A DNA stretch of 12,175 bases from Flavobacteriales bacterium UBA5933. Lineage in GTDB: Bacteria; Bacteroidota; Bacteroidia; Flavobacteriales; Weeksellaceae. Positions 1 through 6,537 of this stretch are shown here, piece by piece (positions within the stretch are counted from its first letter, which is position 1; each line of letters begins with the position of its first letter). Below the pieces are notes generated by a model, which was not told where the DNA came from, made no database searches, and saw only the letters and a program-made list of their open reading frames with translations. The DNA is taken from the NCBI GenBank assembly GCA_002430925.1, contig DJDD01000170.1:7767-19941 (forward strand), given 5' to 3'. Made by a program: the position numbers and the translations under genes.

Positions 1-8
1 TTTCTACC

Positions 9-542
9 CTATTTTAATTCGTACCAATAACATTCGATACCCCAATTAACTAAAGGAAATGAATGTGTAACTTCGAATCCTATTTTCTCTAAAACATGTC
101 TAGAAGCTGAATTATCTACATGTGTAATTGCATTCAATTTAAAATGCGTCATATTATTTTTGTAATAATCCATACAAGCTTTTGCAGCTTCTGTCGCATA
201 ACCTTTCCCCCAAGCTTCTTTTCTGAATCGATAACCAAAATCCAAATAATCAAATTTATTGTCTATTGCCTCTTTTTCCTCAATAAATTTAAAGCCTGTC
301 CAACCTATAAACTGATTAGTTTCCTTTTCAATAACCGCAACTCTTGCAACGCCAAATTTTTCATATTGTTCCAGCAAAGCATTTATCACATCTTTTGTTT
401 CATCTAAACTTTGTAATGGAGCAGCTCTCAAAAATGTATGAACCTCTGGCTGAGAATCCATTTCATAATACGCTTGTAGGTCATCAATGGTGATTGGACG
501 AATAATCAATCTATCCGTTTCCAAAACTGGTGTATAATTCAT
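9..542 (-). CDS. GNAT family N-acetyltransferase, RimJ/RimL type
   Basis: This 177-residue protein is a single GNAT domain, the usual length for the RimJ/RimL/Acetyltransf_3 group, which transfers acetyl from acetyl-CoA to an amine of a protein N-terminus or small molecule. It opens with [10 protein letters not shown] (residues 8-17), the typical first strand. The acetyl-CoA pyrophosphate loop lies in [12 protein letters not shown] (108-119), an R/K-x-x-G-x-G/A variant. Asn144 and Ser147 followed by the VLEKIGF strand (150-156) form the usual C-terminal motif B region. No signal peptide or membrane segment is present, so it is cytoplasmic. It is transcribed alone, divergently from the YiaA-like gene. 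The start is the first ATG of the frame and gives a complete family N-terminus. The family is clear; the substrate cannot be read from the sequence, and neither ribosomal-protein nor drug acetylation is indicated. Confidence 0.9.
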   Translation of the reverse strand: MNYTPVLETDRLIIRPITIDDLQAYYEMDSQPEVHTFLRAAPLQSLDETKDVINALLEQYEKFGVARVAVIEKETNQFIGWTGFKFIEEKEAIDNKFDYLDFGYRFRKEAWGKGYATEAAKACMDYYKNNMTHFKLNAITHVDNSASRHVLEKIGFEVTHSFPLVNWGIECYWYELK

Positions 543-570
543 CTTATATTTTTTAGTAAAGATAAAAATA

Positions 571-602
571 TAAACCTAAACCCATATTGTATTGTATTAC
601 AA
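571..602 (-). promoter_or_regulatory. Candidate promoter for the GNAT gene
   Basis: On the minus strand TTG (600-602) is followed after 21 bases by TAGGTTTA (571-578), one mismatch from the Bacteroidota -7 consensus TAnnTTTG. The leader would be about 20 to 25 bases. A second one-mismatch box (TATCTTTA, 557-564) lies closer to the gene, so the choice is uncertain. Confidence 0.35.
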
Positions 603-621
603 TTATTTAACAAAAAAAACT

Positions 622-629
622 TATATTTG
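622..629 (+). promoter_or_regulatory. Bacteroidota -7 box (TATATTTG) for the yiaA-like gene
   Basis: TATATTTG matches TAnnTTTG exactly and places transcription start near 636, giving a leader of about 18 bases to the ATG at 654. No clear TTG -33 element lies 17 to 23 bases upstream. The box overlaps the in-frame TTG at 627, which therefore cannot be the translation start of a transcript made here. Confidence 0.55.
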
Positions 630-653
630 TTGACTAACCAATTTTATAAATTT

Positions 654-1046
654 ATGAAACAACAAAAAGTTTCAAATGCTTTTATTATTGCTTCTTGGGT
701 TGCCTTAGGAGCTGGATTCGTAGGATATATAGTAGGATTAACTCGAGCAGAAATGGAATTAAATGAAAAAGGATATTTTTTTACTATCCTTTTATATGGT
801 ATTTTCTCCGTAGTTTCTTTACAAAAAACAGTAAGAGATAAAATAGAAAAAATCCCCACAACTAATATTTATTATGGAATATGCTGGTTTGGAGCTGTAT
901 CTTCCATTACTTTATTAGTTATTGGCTTATGGAATGCCACTATTTTACCAAGCGAAAAAGGATTTTATGCATTCGCATTTCTTTTAACTACATTTGGAGC
1001 CATTACTGTACAAAAAAATACAAGAGATAATTTATCAATAGATTAA
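654..1046 (+). CDS. yiaA: YiaA/YiaB family inner membrane protein
   Basis: This 130-residue integral membrane protein has two tandem copies of the YiaAB two-helix domain, so four predicted membrane helices. The internal repeat is visible: ELNEKGYFF...LQKTVRD (residues 35-62) is echoed by LPSEKGFYA...VQKNTRD (98-125), each pairing an EKG(Y/F) entry to a helix with a QK-x-x-RD exit. From memory of E. coli YiaA, the shared blocks ([38 protein letters not shown]) and similar length make the assignment strong. Its molecular function is unknown in the family. The reading frame stays open upstream to a TTG at 627, but the promoter box overlaps that codon and the ATG at 654 ([10 protein letters not shown]) matches the family start. 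It converges on leuS across a repeat element and a shared terminator. Confidence 0.85.
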   Translation: MKQQKVSNAFIIASWVALGAGFVGYIVGLTRAEMELNEKGYFFTILLYGIFSVVSLQKTVRDKIEKIPTTNIYYGICWFGAVSSITLLVIGLWNATILPSEKGFYAFAFLLTTFGAITVQKNTRDNLSID

Positions 1047-1057
1047 CTATTTTTATA

Positions 1058-1131
1058 GCGTTCCCTTCGGGCGGGCTTTCCGTTGCAATCTTTTTCTAAG
1101 GAAAAAGGATTTCCACTACAATCCCTAACGC
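1058..1131. repeat. Structured intergenic repeat element, copy 1 (74 bp)
   Basis: Terminal inverted repeats GCGTT (1058-1062) and AACGC (1127-1131) enclose, in order, a mini-hairpin CCC-TTC-GGG (1063-1071), a hairpin CGG-GCTTT-CCG (1072-1082), a longer stem AATCTTTTTC / GAAAAAGGATT (1087-1111) with one bulged G, and an unpaired 15-base segment TCCACTACAATCCCT (1112-1126). The same order, with compensatory stem changes, recurs at 10997-11107. It starts 11 bases after the yiaA stop, inside that gene's probable 3' untranslated region and ahead of the terminator. It could be a non-coding RNA domain or a REP-like mobile element; the sequence does not decide which. Confidence 0.75.
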
Positions 1132-1154
1132 GAAACAAAATACTTGTAAAAAAG

Positions 1155-1188
1155 AAAACTCCAATATCTAAAAAGATATTGGAGTTTT
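1155..1188. terminator. Bidirectional intrinsic terminator between yiaA and leuS
   Basis: A perfect 15-bp stem (1155-1169 with 1174-1188) carries the core ACTCCAATATC/GATATTGGAGT and a 4-base A loop. Its outer pairs are A on the left and T on the right, so either strand yields a hairpin ending in a U-run. It lies between the convergent stops at 1046 and 1234 and probably serves both genes. Confidence 0.9.
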
Positions 1189-1233
1189 TATAATGATATA
1201 AATCTTGAGTTTTTTTCGAAACTTATTCTAAAT

Positions 1234-4089
1234 TTATCCTACAATATTGATAATTTTTCCTGGAACGATAATCACATTCTTCGGTGTACGATCTCCCAAT
1301 TGTTTTATTGTACGTTCATCTTTCATTACAATTTCTTGTATTTCATCTTTTGATAATGATAAAGGTAATTCTAATAAAAATTTCATCTTACCATTAAAAG
1401 AAACAGGATATTCTTTAGAATCTGCAACTAACCATTTATCTTCAAATACAGGAAAATCAGCATTAGCAACAGATGTTTCATGTCCTAATTTTTCCCATAA
1501 TTCCTCCGCAATATGTGGTGCATAAGGAGAAATAATAATTGCTAAAGGCTCTAAAATTGAACGCTTGTTCGTTTTTAATTTTCCTAATTCATTTACAGCA
1601 ATCATAAATGTAGAAACAGAAGTATTAAAAGAGAAATTATTTACATCTTCATCCACCTTTTTAATCGTTTGGTGCAACACTTTCATTTCTTCTTTTGTAG
1701 GTTCTTCCTCAGAAACTAAAAATACTTCATTTTCTCCTGAATGGAATAATCTCCAGAATTTTTTCAAGAAAGAATAAACACCAGATAAACCTTGTGTGTT
1801 CCATGGTTTTGTTTGTTCCAATGGTCCTAAGAACATTTCGTATAAACGCAAAGAATCTGCTCCGTATTCTTCGCAAATTGTATCAGGAGAAATAACATTA
1901 TATTTCGATTTAGACATTTTTTCTACCTCACGTCCTGTGATGTATTTTCCGTCTTCTAAGATAAATTCAGCATTAGCATAATCTTCTCTCCAAGCCTTAA
2001 ATTTATCAGTATCTAATTCATCTCCTCCATCTTTTAAGATATTAACATCTACATGGATTGGAGTTGTTTCGTGTTGATCTTTTAAACCTTTTGATACAAA
2101 TGTATTTGTTCCATTAACACGGTAAGCAAAAGCACTCATCCCCAAAATCATCCCTTGGTTAATCAATTTTTTTGCATATTCGTCTGTAGGAACTAAACCT
2201 TTATCAAACAAGAATTTTTGCCAAAAACGAGAATACAATAAATGTCCTGTTGCATGCTCAGAACCTCCCATGTATAAATCCACATTTTGCCAATAATCTA
2301 CAGCTTCCTTAGACACAAATTCATTGTCATTTTTTGCATCCATATAACGTAACCAATACCAAGAAGAACCTGCCCAACCTGGCATTGTATTCAGTTCTAT
2401 CGGGAATATAGTTTCGTTATTAATTAAGCTATTTTCTACTACTTTATTTGTTGTTGTATCAAAAGCCCATTCAGTTGCACGTCCCAAAGGTGGCTCACCT
2501 TCTTTTGTTGGTAAATATTCATCCACTTCAGGCAAAATGATTGGTAAAGCTTCTGTTGGAATAGTATAAGGCATTCCATCTTTAAAATAAACAGGAACTG
2601 GTTCTCCCCAATAACGTTGACGAGAAAAAACAGCTTCACGTAAACGGAAGTTTGTTTTTCCTTTACCAAATCCTTTTTCTTCTAAAGCTGCTATTATTTT
2701 TTTAACAGCTTCTTTATAATCTAATCCGTTTAAGAAATCAGAATCTTGTAACTCAAATCCTCCTTTTTCTGTAAACGCATTTTCTGAAATATCTTTGTCT
2801 TTGAAAATATTAATGATTGGTAAATTGAAATGATTTGCAAAAGCAAAATCACGTTCATCACCAGCAGGAACAGCCATTACAGCTCCAGTACCATAAGATG
2901 CTAATACATAATCACCAATCCAAATAGGAACTTGTTTTCCTGTGAATGGATGAATTGCATAAGCTCCTGTAAATTCTCCTGTTATATTTTTTGCATCAGC
3001 CAAACGATCACGTTCAGATCGCTTTGAAGTATAATCAACATACGCTGCTACTTTTTCTTTTTGTTCTGGCGTTGTAATCTCTAAAACCAAAGGATGTTCT
3101 GGAGCTAAAGTCACATAAGAAACACCAAAAACAGTATCAGGACGAGTTGTAAAAACTTCAATTTTTTCGCTATTCCCTTCAATTCCGAAGAAAATACTTG
3201 CTCCTTGAGATTTACCAATCCAGTTACGTTGTGCTTCTTTTATTGCATCAGACCAATCAACTTTATCCAAACCAGTAATTAAACGATCTGCATAAGCTGT
3301 AATACGCATCATCCATTGTGTCATTTTTTTACGAACAACAGGATAACCACCACGTTCTGATAAACCGTTAATCACCTCATCATTCGCTAAAACAGTCCCA
3401 AGATCTGGACACCAGTTTACTTCTGCTTCAGCTAAGAAAGTTAAACGATATTTTAATAAAATAGCTTGTTGTTCCTTCTCTGAAAAAGCATTCCATTGCT
3501 CAGCTGTAAAAATTTCAACATCTTCATCAGCAACAGCATTCACGTTTGCATTTCCTTCTGCTTGGAATTTCTCTATTAATTGACTGATAGATTCTGCTTT
3601 ATTTGAATCATTATCATAATAAGAATCAAATAATTCATTAAAAATCCATTGTGTCCATTTGTAATATTCTGGATTTGATGTACGGATTTCTCTATCCCAA
3701 TCATATCCTAATCCAATTTTTTTCAATTGATTTTCATAACCAGCAATTTGATTTCCTTGTTTATCAACACCTCCTTCAATGTTTACTTTTGTTGTTACAC
3801 TTGGATGCTGACCAGTTTGTATCGCATATTGTTCTGCAGGAAGACCAAAAGAATCATATCCCATCGGATGTAAAACATTAAATCCTTTTAATCGTTTATA
3901 GCGAGAATAAATGTCAGAAGCTATATATCCTAGTGGATGACCAACATGCAATCCTGCTCCAGAAGGATAAGGAAACATATCTAATACATAAAATTTAGGT
4001 TTATCTGACTTATTTTCAGCTTTAAACGTTTTGTTATCGAACCACTTTTGTTGCCATTTTTGTTCGATTTCATTCGGATTATATTGCAT
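1234..4089 (-). CDS. leuS: Leucyl-tRNA synthetase (class Ia, bacterial type)
   Basis: This cytoplasmic enzyme charges tRNA-Leu with leucine using ATP. The 951-residue length is somewhat above the roughly 800 to 880 of many bacterial LeuRS. The HIGH signature appears as HVGH (residues 48-51) after PYPSGAGL, and KMSKS is exact at 724-728. The CP1 editing domain is present, with its Thr-rich segment TTRPDTVFG (314-322) and GTGAVMAVPAGDERD (400-414). Asp411 aligns with the editing-site Asp that binds the amino group of mischarged leucine; the residue before it is Gly rather than the His of E. coli. The extra length comes from charged insertions around residues 165-210 and in the region before KMSKS. 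The start MQYNPNEIEQKWQQKW is the standard family N-terminus. The gene is monocistronic, and its transcript should stop at the shared terminator at 1155-1188. Confidence 0.98.
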   Translation of the reverse strand: MQYNPNEIEQKWQQKWFDNKTFKAENKSDKPKFYVLDMFPYPSGAGLHVGHPLGYIASDIYSRYKRLKGFNVLHPMGYDSFGLPAEQYAIQTGQHPSVTTKVNIEGGVDKQGNQIAGYENQLKKIGLGYDWDREIRTSNPEYYKWTQWIFNELFDSYYDNDSNKAESISQLIEKFQAEGNANVNAVADEDVEIFTAEQWNAFSEKEQQAILLKYRLTFLAEAEVNWCPDLGTVLANDEVINGLSERGGYPVVRKKMTQWMMRITAYADRLITGLDKVDWSDAIKEAQRNWIGKSQGASIFFGIEGNSEKIEVFTTRPDTVFGVSYVTLAPEHPLVLEITTPEQKEKVAAYVDYTSKRSERDRLADAKNITGEFTGAYAIHPFTGKQVPIWIGDYVLASYGTGAVMAVPAGDERDFAFANHFNLPIINIFKDKDISENAFTEKGGFELQDSDFLNGLDYKEAVKKIIAALEEKGFGKGKTNFRLREAVFSRQRYWGEPVPVYFKDGMPYTIPTEALPIILPEVDEYLPTKEGEPPLGRATEWAFDTTTNKVVENSLINNETIFPIELNTMPGWAGSSWYWLRYMDAKNDNEFVSKEAVDYWQNVDLYMGGSEHATGHLLYSRFWQKFLFDKGLVPTDEYAKKLINQGMILGMSAFAYRVNGTNTFVSKGLKDQHETTPIHVDVNILKDGGDELDTDKFKAWREDYANAEFILEDGKYITGREVEKMSKSKYNVISPDTICEEYGADSLRLYEMFLGPLEQTKPWNTQGLSGVYSFLKKFWRLFHSGENEVFLVSEEEPTKEEMKVLHQTIKKVDEDVNNFSFNTSVSTFMIAVNELGKLKTNKRSILEPLAIIISPYAPHIAEELWEKLGHETSVANADFPVFEDKWLVADSKEYPVSFNGKMKFLLELPLSLSKDEIQEIVMKDERTIKQLGDRTPKNVIIVPGKIINIVG

Positions 4090-4121
4090 TACTGATGATT
4101 ATATTAAAATTAAATTTTTCA

Positions 4122-4151
4122 CAAATTTACATTTTTTATACTTCTTTTTAA
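4122..4151 (-). promoter_or_regulatory. Candidate leuS promoter
   Basis: On the minus strand TAAATTTG (4122-4129) matches TAnnTTTG exactly. A TTA (4149-4151) sits 19 bases upstream in the -33 position, one base off TTG. The untranslated leader would be only about 25 bases, too short for a T-box or leucine attenuator. Confidence 0.45.
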
Positions 4152-4161
4152 TTAGAATATA

Positions 4162-4169
4162 GATATTTG
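4162..4169 (+). promoter_or_regulatory. Weak candidate -7 box for the small membrane protein gene
   Basis: GATATTTG is one mismatch from TAnnTTTG and would give a leader of roughly 28 bases to the ATG at 4205. No convincing -33 element is seen. Confidence 0.3.
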
Positions 4170-4204
4170 TATGAGAGAAATAACCAACTCTTAGAATTAT
4201 AACT

Positions 4205-4609
4205 ATGAAAAAAGGATTAATATTATATTATATTGGTGTTTTTGTGTTTTTTACTATTTTAATATTTTCTGTAAGACATATTGTAAATACGACACGTACA
4301 TTTGTAAGCTTTGAAACTGGATTTAACCCAGTAATGATTAGATGGGACATTGATAAAAATGATTCTACTTTACGTATAAAAGAACCTATATTTTTGAGAA
4401 AAGATTATCATTTAATAAAATATGATAATAAATTTTTAGTCAAAAATGATTCTATTTTATTTGCTGAGTTAGAAAACGACTCTATTCCTGATAAAGGTAA
4501 TTTACTAAACATCAAACCACCTTATTACATTTGGAAAGAAGCCAATAATGATACTTTAAAAGTCTTTAAACACGGTGTAACACTTAAATTTACCAGTAAT
4601 CTAAAGTAA
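4205..4609 (+). CDS. Hypothetical single-pass membrane protein
   Basis: I do not recognise this 134-residue protein. It begins MKKG and has one strongly hydrophobic segment (about residues 4-24) with no lipobox and no obvious signal-peptidase site, so it is most likely a signal anchor. The remaining 110 residues are polar, rich in Asp, Asn and Lys, and appear to alternate in short beta-like stretches; they probably lie outside the cytoplasm. It contains no cysteine and no known catalytic motif. It is transcribed divergently from leuS, and its stop is only 2 bases from the stop of the oppositely oriented histidine kinase gene, with no terminator between them. The start is supported by the MKK opening and nearby promoter-like box. 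A real gene is likely because the frame is complete and tightly packed, but no function can be offered. Confidence 0.7.
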   Translation: MKKGLILYYIGVFVFFTILIFSVRHIVNTTRTFVSFETGFNPVMIRWDIDKNDSTLRIKEPIFLRKDYHLIKYDNKFLVKNDSILFAELENDSIPDKGNLLNIKPPYYIWKEANNDTLKVFKHGVTLKFTSNLK

Positions 4610-4611
4610 TT

Positions 4612-5640
4612 CTAAGCTTTTGGTAAATAAAATGAAAATACAGAACCTTTACCCACTTTACTTGTTACATAAATTTTTTCATTGTGAGCTTCAAGAATAT
4701 GTTTTACTATAGCTAAACCTAATCCAGAACCACCGTTATTTCTATTCCTAGATTTATCAACACGATAAAATCGTTCAAAAATTCGATCTAAATCATCTTG
4801 CTTTATTCCAACACCTTTATCTTTTATTGCAATTTGAATTTTATTATCAAATTCTTCAAATTCAATACTTATTTCTGTATTTGAATCTGAATAATTTATT
4901 GCATTTACTATGAGGTTAATTAATACTTGCTGTATTTTCTGAATATCTCCTTTTACTTTTACTGGTTGATTTACAGGATGATTTAAAGTAAGTTTAATAT
5001 CATTTTTCTCTGCTTTAATTTCTAATAAATCAATCACATCTTGTACAAGAGCTAAAATATTAAATGTAGAATATTCAATATTAATTCGTCCTTTTTCTAA
5101 TTCTGAAATCATATCCAAATCATTTACTAAATAAATTAATCGATCGACAGATTTATTAATTCTATTCAGATATTTATCTCGAATATTTTCATCATCCAAA
5201 CCTCCTTCTATCAATGTAAGAAGATATCCTTGCACAGAAAATAAAGGAGTTTTAAGTTCGTGAGAAATATTACCTAAGAAATCTCTGCGATAATTCTCTC
5301 TTTCATTAAGAATTACTATTTCTTCAGATTGGTCTTTTGTGATTGTTGATATTTGCTGAGAAAGTTCCTCAAAATCGATTTGGTTCGATTGAAATTGAGG
5401 AATATTTTTAGATAATTCTGTAAAGTCTTTTTTTCGTTGATTTTTGAGAAAAAACCAATAAAAAATAGTCAATCCTATTAATAAAAATATAGCAAGACTT
5501 AGAAAGAAAACTTTTTCTTGTAAGATGATATCAATATTTCCAAACCACAGAAATGAAAAAAATACAAATCCTGTTCCTAGAAAAAGTGTACTAAAAATTG
5601 CGTATAAAAAAATATTTTTAACCCTAAAAGTAGAAGCCAT
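4612..5640 (-). CDS. Sensor histidine kinase, PhoR-like
   Basis: This 342-residue inner-membrane kinase has two membrane helices (about 10-33 and 43-65) joined by a loop of under ten residues, so it lacks a sizeable periplasmic sensor. A short linker (66-115) leads to the HisKA dimerisation domain, whose H-box GNISHELKTPL (123-133) carries the phospho-acceptor His127. The ATPase domain shows the N-box with Asn246 (QQVLINLIVNAINYS), the G1 box DKGVGI (274-279), the F-box region RIFERFYRVD, and the G2 box GGSGLGLAIV (303-312). All catalytic elements are intact. It follows the response regulator gene after 9 bases and is surely co-transcribed and its partner. The build resembles Gram-positive and Bacteroidota PhoR/ResE-type kinases without the PAS domain. 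The signal is unknown; phosphate sensing is only an analogy. Confidence 0.93.
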   Translation of the reverse strand: MASTFRVKNIFLYAIFSTLFLGTGFVFFSFLWFGNIDIILQEKVFFLSLAIFLLIGLTIFYWFFLKNQRKKDFTELSKNIPQFQSNQIDFEELSQQISTITKDQSEEIVILNERENYRRDFLGNISHELKTPLFSVQGYLLTLIEGGLDDENIRDKYLNRINKSVDRLIYLVNDLDMISELEKGRINIEYSTFNILALVQDVIDLLEIKAEKNDIKLTLNHPVNQPVKVKGDIQKIQQVLINLIVNAINYSDSNTEISIEFEEFDNKIQIAIKDKGVGIKQDDLDRIFERFYRVDKSRNRNNGGSGLGLAIVKHILEAHNEKIYVTSKVGKGSVFSFYLPKA

Positions 5641-5649
5641 TTTAGCTTA

Positions 5650-6330
5650 TTAGTCGTTTATTTTGTATCCTATTCCTTTGATAGTTGAAAATCTTTCGTT
5701 ACCAAATTTCTCTCTTAATTTCCTCATGTGTACATCAATTGTACGCCCTCCAACGATAACTTCATTTCCCCAAACTTTTTCTAAAATTTCTTCTCTTTTA
5801 AAAACTCTTTCAGGATTAGAAGCAAGAAGTGCAATCAGTTCAAATTCTTTACGTGGTAAAGAATAATCTTCACCCTGGAAATTCACTTTATAAGTTTCTC
5901 GATTGATTTCAAAATTCTTAATTTTAATATAATCATCCTTTAGATTATCTGCTGGTTGCTTTAATTTTAATAAAGCATTTAATTTACTAATTAAAACTTT
6001 TGGTTTTATCGGCTTTAAAATATAATCATTTGCCCCTGCTTCATAACCTGCTAATTGAGAAAAATCCTCTATTCGAGCAGATAAGAAAACTACCAATGTA
6101 TTCTGAAAAGAATCTAATTTTCTTAATTCTGTACACATTTCCATACCATCCATTTGAGGCATCATAACATCAAGCAAAATCAAATCTGGTCTAAAAAGTT
6201 TGGCTTGCTTTAATCCTTCAACTCCATTTTGAGCTGTTTCAACTTCAAAACCTTCCTTTTTTAAATTATAGCCAATAAACTCTAGAATATCTGGCTCATC
6301 GTCAACTAATAAAATTTTAATGTTCTTCAT
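5650..6330 (-). CDS. Response regulator transcription factor, OmpR/PhoB family
   Basis: This 226-residue regulator has the standard two domains. The receiver (about 1-120) has the acidic pair Asp10/Asp11, the phosphorylation site Asp54 in LILLDVMMP, Ser84 as the switch residue, and Lys106 in the YILKPIKP motif. The C-terminal winged helix (about 130-226) includes SLPRKEFELIALL, a recognition helix in GGRTIDVHMRKLREKFG, and the closing hairpin FSTIKGIGYKI. It should be phosphorylated by the kinase encoded 9 bases downstream and bind direct repeats as a head-to-tail dimer. Such a repeat (TAACAAT-N4-TAACAAA, 11-bp period) lies in the divergent region upstream, so both its own gene and the receptor operon are plausible targets. 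PhoB is the closest well-known relative, but calling it the phosphate regulator would need target evidence. Confidence 0.95.
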   Translation of the reverse strand: MKNIKILLVDDEPDILEFIGYNLKKEGFEVETAQNGVEGLKQAKLFRPDLILLDVMMPQMDGMEMCTELRKLDSFQNTLVVFLSARIEDFSQLAGYEAGANDYILKPIKPKVLISKLNALLKLKQPADNLKDDYIKIKNFEINRETYKVNFQGEDYSLPRKEFELIALLASNPERVFKREEILEKVWGNEVIVGGRTIDVHMRKLREKFGNERFSTIKGIGYKIND

Positions 6331-6439
6331 AATTTGTTTGTAATAACTAATAAATAATTAGCTGATGTAAAATTAAGCTTAAATCTTAGGTAAATTTTAA
6401 TAAAGAGATTTCTTAACATTCATTTAAAATTACACTTTT

Positions 6440-6477
6440 TTAATAACAATTACGTAACAAATTGTTTACGTTATTAA
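6440..6477. repeat. Imperfect inverted repeat in the divergent control region
   Basis: TTAATA (6440-6445) pairs with TATTAA (6472-6477), and ACGTAACAA (6452-6460) pairs with TTGTTTACGT (6462-6471) with one unpaired base. The arms overlap the direct repeat at 6444-6461. There is no T-tract, so it looks more like a protein-binding dyad than a terminator. Confidence 0.5.
6444..6461 (+). promoter_or_regulatory. Candidate OmpR/PhoB-type operator (11-bp direct repeat)
   Basis: TAACAAT (6444-6450) and TAACAAA (6455-6461) are seven-base direct repeats separated by four bases, the geometry at which OmpR/PhoB regulators bind. The second repeat ends 40 bases upstream of the candidate -7 box of the receptor gene, an activator-like position. 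That the adjacent regulator binds here is inference. Confidence 0.4.
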
Positions 6478-6479
6478 AA

Positions 6480-6492
6480 AATGATTCTCATT
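6480..6492. promoter_or_regulatory. Fur-box-like dyad upstream of the TonB-dependent receptor
   Basis: AATGA-TTC-TCATT is a perfect 5-3-5 inverted repeat. Against the core of the classical Fur box (AATGATAATCATT) it matches 11 of 13 positions; flanking bases match poorly. It lies 45 bases before the ATG and just upstream of the candidate -7 box, where bound Fur-iron would block transcription. A TonB-dependent receptor is a typical Fur target, which supports the call. Confidence 0.5.
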
Positions 6493-6501
6493 CAAATAAA
6501 G

Positions 6502-6509
6502 CAATTTTG
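6502..6509 (+). promoter_or_regulatory. Candidate -7 box for the receptor operon
   Basis: CAATTTTG is one mismatch from TAnnTTTG, which would start transcription near 6516 with a leader of about 22 bases. No good TTG lies at the -33 position, as expected if an activator helps. The dyad at 6480-6492 occupies the region between the -7 and -33 positions. Confidence 0.4.
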
Positions 6510-6537
6510 GAACTACAAACACGAATTAACAAATTGA

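Noticed and set aside
627..653. Nine-codon N-terminal extension of the YiaA-like protein from a TTG start
   Set aside because: The TTG lies inside an exact TATATTTG promoter box, so the expected transcript starts downstream of it; the ATG at 654 fits the family N-terminus.
1058..1131. CRISPR repeat or insertion-sequence end
   Set aside because: There are only two distant, non-identical copies with no spacer array, no transposase and no target-site duplication visible.
2439..2669. Open frames opposite or out of frame within leuS
   Set aside because: They lie wholly inside an intact, highly conserved leuS frame and show no family features.
4090..4204. T-box or leucine attenuator upstream of leuS
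   Set aside because: The predicted leader is about 25 bases and contains no specifier stem, antiterminator sequence or Leu-rich leader peptide.
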